A stretch of 64,000 nt of DNA from positions 558,001-622,000 of the forward strand of contig JACKQF010000002.1 in the NCBI GenBank assembly GCA_024232965.1, written 5' to 3'. The position numbers were made by a program, and so were the translations under genes. The stretch comes from Verrucomicrobiaceae bacterium. Lineage in GTDB: Bacteria > Verrucomicrobiota > Verrucomicrobiia > Verrucomicrobiales > Verrucomicrobiaceae. How positions within the stretch are numbered: position 1 is the first letter of the stretch; each line of letters starts with the position of its first letter. This document shows, in pieces, positions 60,412 to 64,000 of this stretch. The notes below the pieces were generated by a model that was not told the DNA's origin, made no database searches, and saw only the letters and a program-made list of their open reading frames with translations.

Positions 60412-62106
60412 TCACTGACGGACGGGTGCGGCAGACGGCAGACCGATTTCGACCGTTGGTTCCTGGTCGTCTGCCAGCGGAACCGTGGAGGGCCGACCAC
60501 CGTCGTTGGCAAAGTTTGAGCCGAACGAGTAGAGAAGACCACGGGCGATATCATACTGAAACAGGTCCCCAGAAAAAGGATCCGTCGGCAGGTCGGGGAG
60601 GTATTTCGGTGATAGTTCCTTCAGAGTAAGAGGCAGTCTCTTTTGCTCCGCGATGAAGCGGCGGATGGCGAAGAGTTGCAGGACTAGGAGGTGCCGAGTG
60701 CGCGCCATCAGATACTGCGCTGGAATATCGAGATATGGATCAATGTGCTGGAGATAGTAAGCCTCTCCCGCCCCATTGGGCTGGTAGTAGCCGGCAGAGG
60801 CCACGCTGCGGGCGCTGCCGCGTAGATCGACGCGGTTGCCCAGACCGGTCAGGACTTGGCCGACCTCCGTGCGAAGGATGCGGAAGGTGGTGGCAAAGAG
60901 GTCCAGGGTCTCATTGTTCTTGAAAAACAAGCGTCCCGGCCGCGCATACTGCACGCCCTTGGGCATGGTGTCGAGCGGGGCACCGCTCTTGTCTCCGAGC
61001 AGCAGCTTTTTCTCGTACAGATAGAAGGCGGGCAAGAGCTGCTCCTTCAATTGCTTGCCAGAAAAGAGGCATGCAGCAAACATCTCCTGCGAAGCACCGA
61101 GGGCAGGTCCAGAGAGCTTGGTTCGACTGAGAAGGTGGGCCATCAGTTGCACGCAGCGGGTGTGGACATCCAGTGATCTCAGGTAAAAGGAGGGCCAGGA
61201 CTCAAGTTCCTGCAGACGCGCTGCCATTTCAGCCAAATCGATCGCCGCAGCAAAGGCAGCCTCCTCTTCGCCGCGACGCAAAAGGTAGGCGGCCTCTGCC
61301 TGCTTCAGCAGCGGGACGATCGTCCAGTTCGGGTGACTGCCCAGGTCATCATGAAACCACGCTGAGTGACGACCGTGCCAGTCTTCGTCCTCAAGCAGGT
61401 CCTTCAAATTGTCCATGGAGTGATCGTTGGCCGTGAGAAATCGCGACAACGTGGGCGTGTCCCACACCCAGGGCGGTCCGATGGCCAGCGCAGCAGATTC
61501 TGCGGGCTTGAGAGCACCGAGCAACTGCTCCATACGACCAATGCTAGGCACCGAGAGCACCTGATCAACCGGCCCGGTCTTGACCAAATCTTCGTCGTCG
61601 CCAGCAGGCTCGTCGTGCACATAGAGCCAAGCCACGAAGACAAAGCTCAACACTGCCAGACCAATCAGTGAAGCGCTGACCCAGCTCGGACCCGGCGTCC
61701 GCTCACGACGAACACGGACCTCCGCCGGAGCAGGCGGTGAAGGCGAGGCTTCTGGCCGTTGGCGCGCCACCGGCTGGGGATCAACAGGCCTTCGGGCCAC
61801 CCTTGGAACGGGCGCGGGATCAGGGAGCGGCGGCGGTGGGGGCTTCGCTGGAGCGGGCACAGCAGCTGGCTCCGGCGGCGGCGCGGGTTTTGCGATGGGC
61901 ACAGGAATTGGCACCGGAGTGGGCGGCGGCGGTGGTGGGCCAGGATCGGGAGGAGGTGGTGTGGGCCTTGGGCGATTTGGATGGGCAACGAAAGGGCTAT
62001 CCGGATCCAAGTCCCAGGGCGACTGCCAGTCACCGCCGCGCTGCCACCATTTCCGGCCTGCATTGGCGGACGGTTCGTTGTCTGGAGATGGCGGGGGCGT
62101 TGGCAT
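60412..62106 (-). CDS. Proline-rich single-pass membrane protein
   Basis: A 564-residue protein from the ATG at 62106. Residues 1-150 are a Pro-rich cytoplasmic tail (blocks such as TPPPPDPGPPPPPPTP). One membrane helix follows (WVSASLIGLAVLSFVFVAWLYV, near residue 165), and then an outer helical domain of about 370 residues: FLTANDHSMDNLKDLLEDEDW, YLLRRGEEEAAFAAAIDLAEMAARL, HLLVLQLFAIRRFIAEQKRLPLTLKEL, FQYDIARGLLYSFGSNFANDGG. The C-terminal pattern with LPTDPFSGDLF and an S-x-G-x-x-x-x-D-G-G end resembles a domain seen in many Planctomycetes/Verrucomicrobia membrane proteins. Function unknown. Confidence 0.7.
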   Translation of the reverse strand: MPTPPPSPDNEPSANAGRKWWQRGGDWQSPWDLDPDSPFVAHPNRPRPTPPPPDPGPPPPPPTPVPIPVPIAKPAPPPEPAAVPAPAKPPPPPLPDPAPVPRVARRPVDPQPVARQRPEASPSPPAPAEVRVRRERTPGPSWVSASLIGLAVLSFVFVAWLYVHDEPAGDDEDLVKTGPVDQVLSVPSIGRMEQLLGALKPAESAALAIGPPWVWDTPTLSRFLTANDHSMDNLKDLLEDEDWHGRHSAWFHDDLGSHPNWTIVPLLKQAEAAYLLRRGEEEAAFAAAIDLAEMAARLQELESWPSFYLRSLDVHTRCVQLMAHLLSRTKLSGPALGASQEMFAACLFSGKQLKEQLLPAFYLYEKKLLLGDKSGAPLDTMPKGVQYARPGRLFFKNNETLDLFATTFRILRTEVGQVLTGLGNRVDLRGSARSVASAGYYQPNGAGEAYYLQHIDPYLDIPAQYLMARTRHLLVLQLFAIRRFIAEQKRLPLTLKELSPKYLPDLPTDPFSGDLFQYDIARGLLYSFGSNFANDGGRPSTVPLADDQEPTVEIGLPSAAPVRQ

Positions 62107-62262
62107 GAATCGGCGCGTTCGGGCAGAATAGCATTTCGTAGAGAATCGCACTGAACTTTTTTCCGCAGGTCAGGTTTCTCAAACTCTGTTGCAGCCATCG
62201 CTCCGCGACATTGGATGCTTTCGCAATTGGGAATAAGCGCAGCGGGCTCAGCTCTCACTGCC

Positions 62263-63201
62263 ATGAGACGCGCGTTCTTTTTTTCGGCCCTGCTTTTGCT
62301 CCCGACGTCCTGTGTGGCCAACAGTCCTAGCAACCCTGAAGAAGCAGGGACGGTGACTTGGGGGCGCGATCTGGAGGCAGCCTTGCTTTCCTCCCGCCAA
62401 TCCGGAAAGCCGGTGTTCGCACTATTCCAGGAGATCCCCGGCTGCGCGGGCTGCAAGCAGTTTGGGCGCGATGTCCTGTCCGATGCGACGCTGGTGGAGG
62501 CGATCGAGACCGAGTTCACTCCCCTGCTCATTCACAACAACAAGCCAGGCAAAGATGCCGAGGTGCTGCAGCGCTTCCGCGAACCCGCCTGGAACTATCA
62601 GGTCGTGCGATTTCTCGACGCGGATGCAAAAGATATCATCCCCCGCCGTGATCAGATCTGGGACACGGCTGGCATCGCGGATCGGATGATCGCGACGCTC
62701 GTCACGGCCAAGCGTCCCGTGCCTGGCTACCTTGTTCTTCTGGCAGCAGAGCAGTCTTCGCGGCTTAAGGAGGCCGTTTTTGCGATGTACTGTTTTTGGA
62801 CGGGCGAGATGGAACTCGGCCAGATCGAAGGTGTGATCACTACCGAGGCAGGATTCATGGGCGGACGCGAGGTGACTCGCGTGCGCTACGATCCTGCGGT
62901 GATTTCGCTACCACAACTGATCGCCACAGCGGAAAAGGTGGAGTGTGCCAACGCGGTCTTCGTCCCCGAAGAAGAGGTCGCCACGGCGAAGGCCACACGA
63001 CTCCAGGTCGGTGCGATCTCGGGCTATCGCAGTGCGCTTGCGAGCGATCAAAAAAAGCAGGTGCAGGGATCCTCATTTCAAGCGCTACCCCTTTCAGCGG
63101 CGCAAGCGACGAAGATCAATGCCTGGGCGCGCAAGGATCTGGCGAAGGCGTTGAGCTTCCTCACACCCTCGCAACGTGCAACCTTCAAGAGCCGCAGTTA
63201 G
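62263..63201 (+). CDS. Lipoprotein with thioredoxin-like domain fused to an MsrA-like domain
   Basis: A 312-residue protein from the ATG at 62263, with a lipobox (LLLLPTSC, Cys near residue 15). Residues 25-145 are a thioredoxin-like fold with KPVFALFQEIPGCAGCKQF, where CAGC is the redox motif. Residues 170-240 read AVFAMYCFWTGEMELGQIEGVITTEAGFMGG, then VTRVRYDPAVISLPQL. This mirrors MsrA (GCFWG, GV-x-x-x-x-x-GY-x-GG and V-x-x-DP-x-x-IS) with the catalytic Cys kept, but the ENPTYxxV stretch of true MsrA is missing. A peroxide or Met-sulfoxide repair role in the envelope is inferred. The stop overlaps the convergent GH25-like gene by 4 bases. Confidence 0.7.
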   Translation: MRRAFFFSALLLLPTSCVANSPSNPEEAGTVTWGRDLEAALLSSRQSGKPVFALFQEIPGCAGCKQFGRDVLSDATLVEAIETEFTPLLIHNNKPGKDAEVLQRFREPAWNYQVVRFLDADAKDIIPRRDQIWDTAGIADRMIATLVTAKRPVPGYLVLLAAEQSSRLKEAVFAMYCFWTGEMELGQIEGVITTEAGFMGGREVTRVRYDPAVISLPQLIATAEKVECANAVFVPEEEVATAKATRLQVGAISGYRSALASDQKKQVQGSSFQALPLSAAQATKINAWARKDLAKALSFLTPSQRATFKSRS

Positions 63202-64000
63202 TGGCGCAGGGCGATGCCGTGGCTTTGCCAAAACCTCACCAGATTCGCAGGGGAGCCGTTGAAGACGTTGCGCTCCACAGGTCGATCCAGATTACCAAAG
63301 TAGAGCGGGAATCGGTAGGCCCCATGGTTGTATACCTTTGGCCGCGAACGCCCACCTTCCCAATCGACGCCTCCGTACTGCCACAGCGTCCAGTTTGACC
63401 AGAGACGGTATTGGTTCACGAGACCACGCGGATCTCCAGGGGCTGGATAGACTGGGCCTGCGCCACTGTCATGCGCGTAGAGTGCTAGCCAGTAAGGCAT
63501 GCGGCGCAGCTTTGCCTTGGTCGCAGCGTCAGCGCTGCTGAGCAGTTGCTTCAGGTGCGTACTGTTTTCCAGGTAGGCGACCGGCACCACGCCCGTGCGG
63601 GCTTCCACGCGATCCATGAAGCGCAGGATGTCGGACAAACGGGAGTTTGCGTCAAAGTCAGCGCACAGCAGCAGCGACGGCGCTTGCCAGGCGCGACCGC
63701 GTGCCAGCGCCTGGGCGCGAGATACAAATTGGTCCGCCTGTTTCACCGCATCGACATGCGTTTGCAGGCGGTAGTAAACCCCTGGCAGCAATCCGGCACG
63801 ATCCGCAGCACTCAGGAAATTGGCGCACTTGGTATCCAGCACACCGCCCTTACCAGCCCGCGCAATCAGGCCGCTAGCACCGTTGGCACGCAGCGCAGAG
63901 ACATCGTTTTCCGTGTAGCCACGGCCTTCGCGCTGGCGCTCCTTGGGGTCGTAGGCCGATACGTTGACGATCTGCGGCATACCGCCAGCACTAGGCGGCA
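63198..64000 (-). CDS. GH25-like (lysozyme-type muramidase) protein, 5' end cut by the window
   Basis: At least 260 residues; the frame stays open to the right edge, so the true start and any signal peptide are probably outside. The opening QIVNVSAYDP and the inner GLIARAGKGG, PGVYYRLQTHVDAVKQADQFV match the GH25 beta-barrel. SLLLCADFDAN is at the position of the catalytic acidic pair (usually DxE, here D-F-D). LWQYGGVDWEGG is the typical family end. It may hydrolyse peptidoglycan; the Asp in place of Glu calls for care. Confidence 0.7.
   Translation of the reverse strand, partial: PPSAGGMPQIVNVSAYDPKERQREGRGYTENDVSALRANGASGLIARAGKGGVLDTKCANFLSAADRAGLLPGVYYRLQTHVDAVKQADQFVSRAQALARGRAWQAPSLLLCADFDANSRLSDILRFMDRVEARTGVVPVAYLENSTHLKQLLSSADAATKAKLRRMPYWLALYAHDSGAGPVYPAPGDPRGLVNQYRLWSNWTLWQYGGVDWEGGRSRPKVYNHGAYRFPLYFGNLDRPVERNVFNGSPANLVRFWQSHGIALRH

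Overview
The window reads as GC-rich chromosomal DNA of a Verrucomicrobiota bacterium, probably Verrucomicrobiales near Prosthecobacter/Verrucomicrobium. That placement is inferred from gene families, not from a marker RNA. Supporting families include a PSD1-type cytochrome c protein (DUF1549/DUF1553) paired with DUF1501, a DUF1080 protein, Gfo/Idh/MocA oxidoreductases with Tat signals, Delta-60/Ig giant proteins, CxxCH domains of the planctomycete cytochrome c type, and many secreted proteins. Almost no start codon has a Shine-Dalgarno sequence in front of it. No tRNA, rRNA, CRISPR array, insertion sequence or prophage was recognised.

Left part (1-16.2 kb): the 5' end of a response regulator gene, then a carbohydrate cluster (sialidase-like protein, DUF1080, NAD-dependent epimerase-like protein, DapA/NanA-like lyase) and a secreted (alpha/alpha)-type protein. 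A minus-strand MYG1/DHH-type hydrolase, a small protein and an esterase with EF-hands follow. Next is a tightly overlapping plus-strand operon: Gfo/Idh/MocA, beta-helix protein, PSD1 cytochrome/DUF1553 and DUF1501. A SMI1/KNR4 gene closes the section. At 16.2-17.1 kb lies a decayed stretch holding the remnant of an NPCBM carbohydrate-binding domain.

Middle (17-38.9 kb): two tandem giant secreted paralogues of identical length (1294 aa), a Tat-exported beta-propeller protein, and a lipoprotein with 23 NTNGTGG repeats and a von Willebrand factor D-like domain. Then come an OpgH (MdoH) glucosyltransferase with a small membrane partner, a FAD oxidoreductase, an HtrA-like protease followed by a paralogue that has lost its catalytic triad, a membrane-anchored nuclease and a secreted zinc peptidase-like protein.

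The 38.9-48.1 kb region looks like a signalling island. It holds an ECF-type sigma factor, a small putative anti-sigma protein, a GAF-subtilase pair, and a cupredoxin / adenylate cyclase / porin cassette. A shared two-block promoter-like motif with identical internal spacing lies in front of three genes here (38964-40640 minus, 41555 plus, 47004 plus). This is the best candidate for a previously undescribed regulatory system in the window.

Right part (48-64 kb): an exported Fe/Mn superoxide dismutase, housekeeping genes (trmB, an RsuA-type pseudouridine synthase, a comF-like gene, accD), and a five-gene minus-strand operon combining System II cytochrome c maturation (CcsA- and ResB-like) with two multidomain c-type cytochrome proteins. 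The window ends with a Pro-rich membrane protein, a thioredoxin/MsrA-like lipoprotein and a GH25-like protein cut by the window edge.
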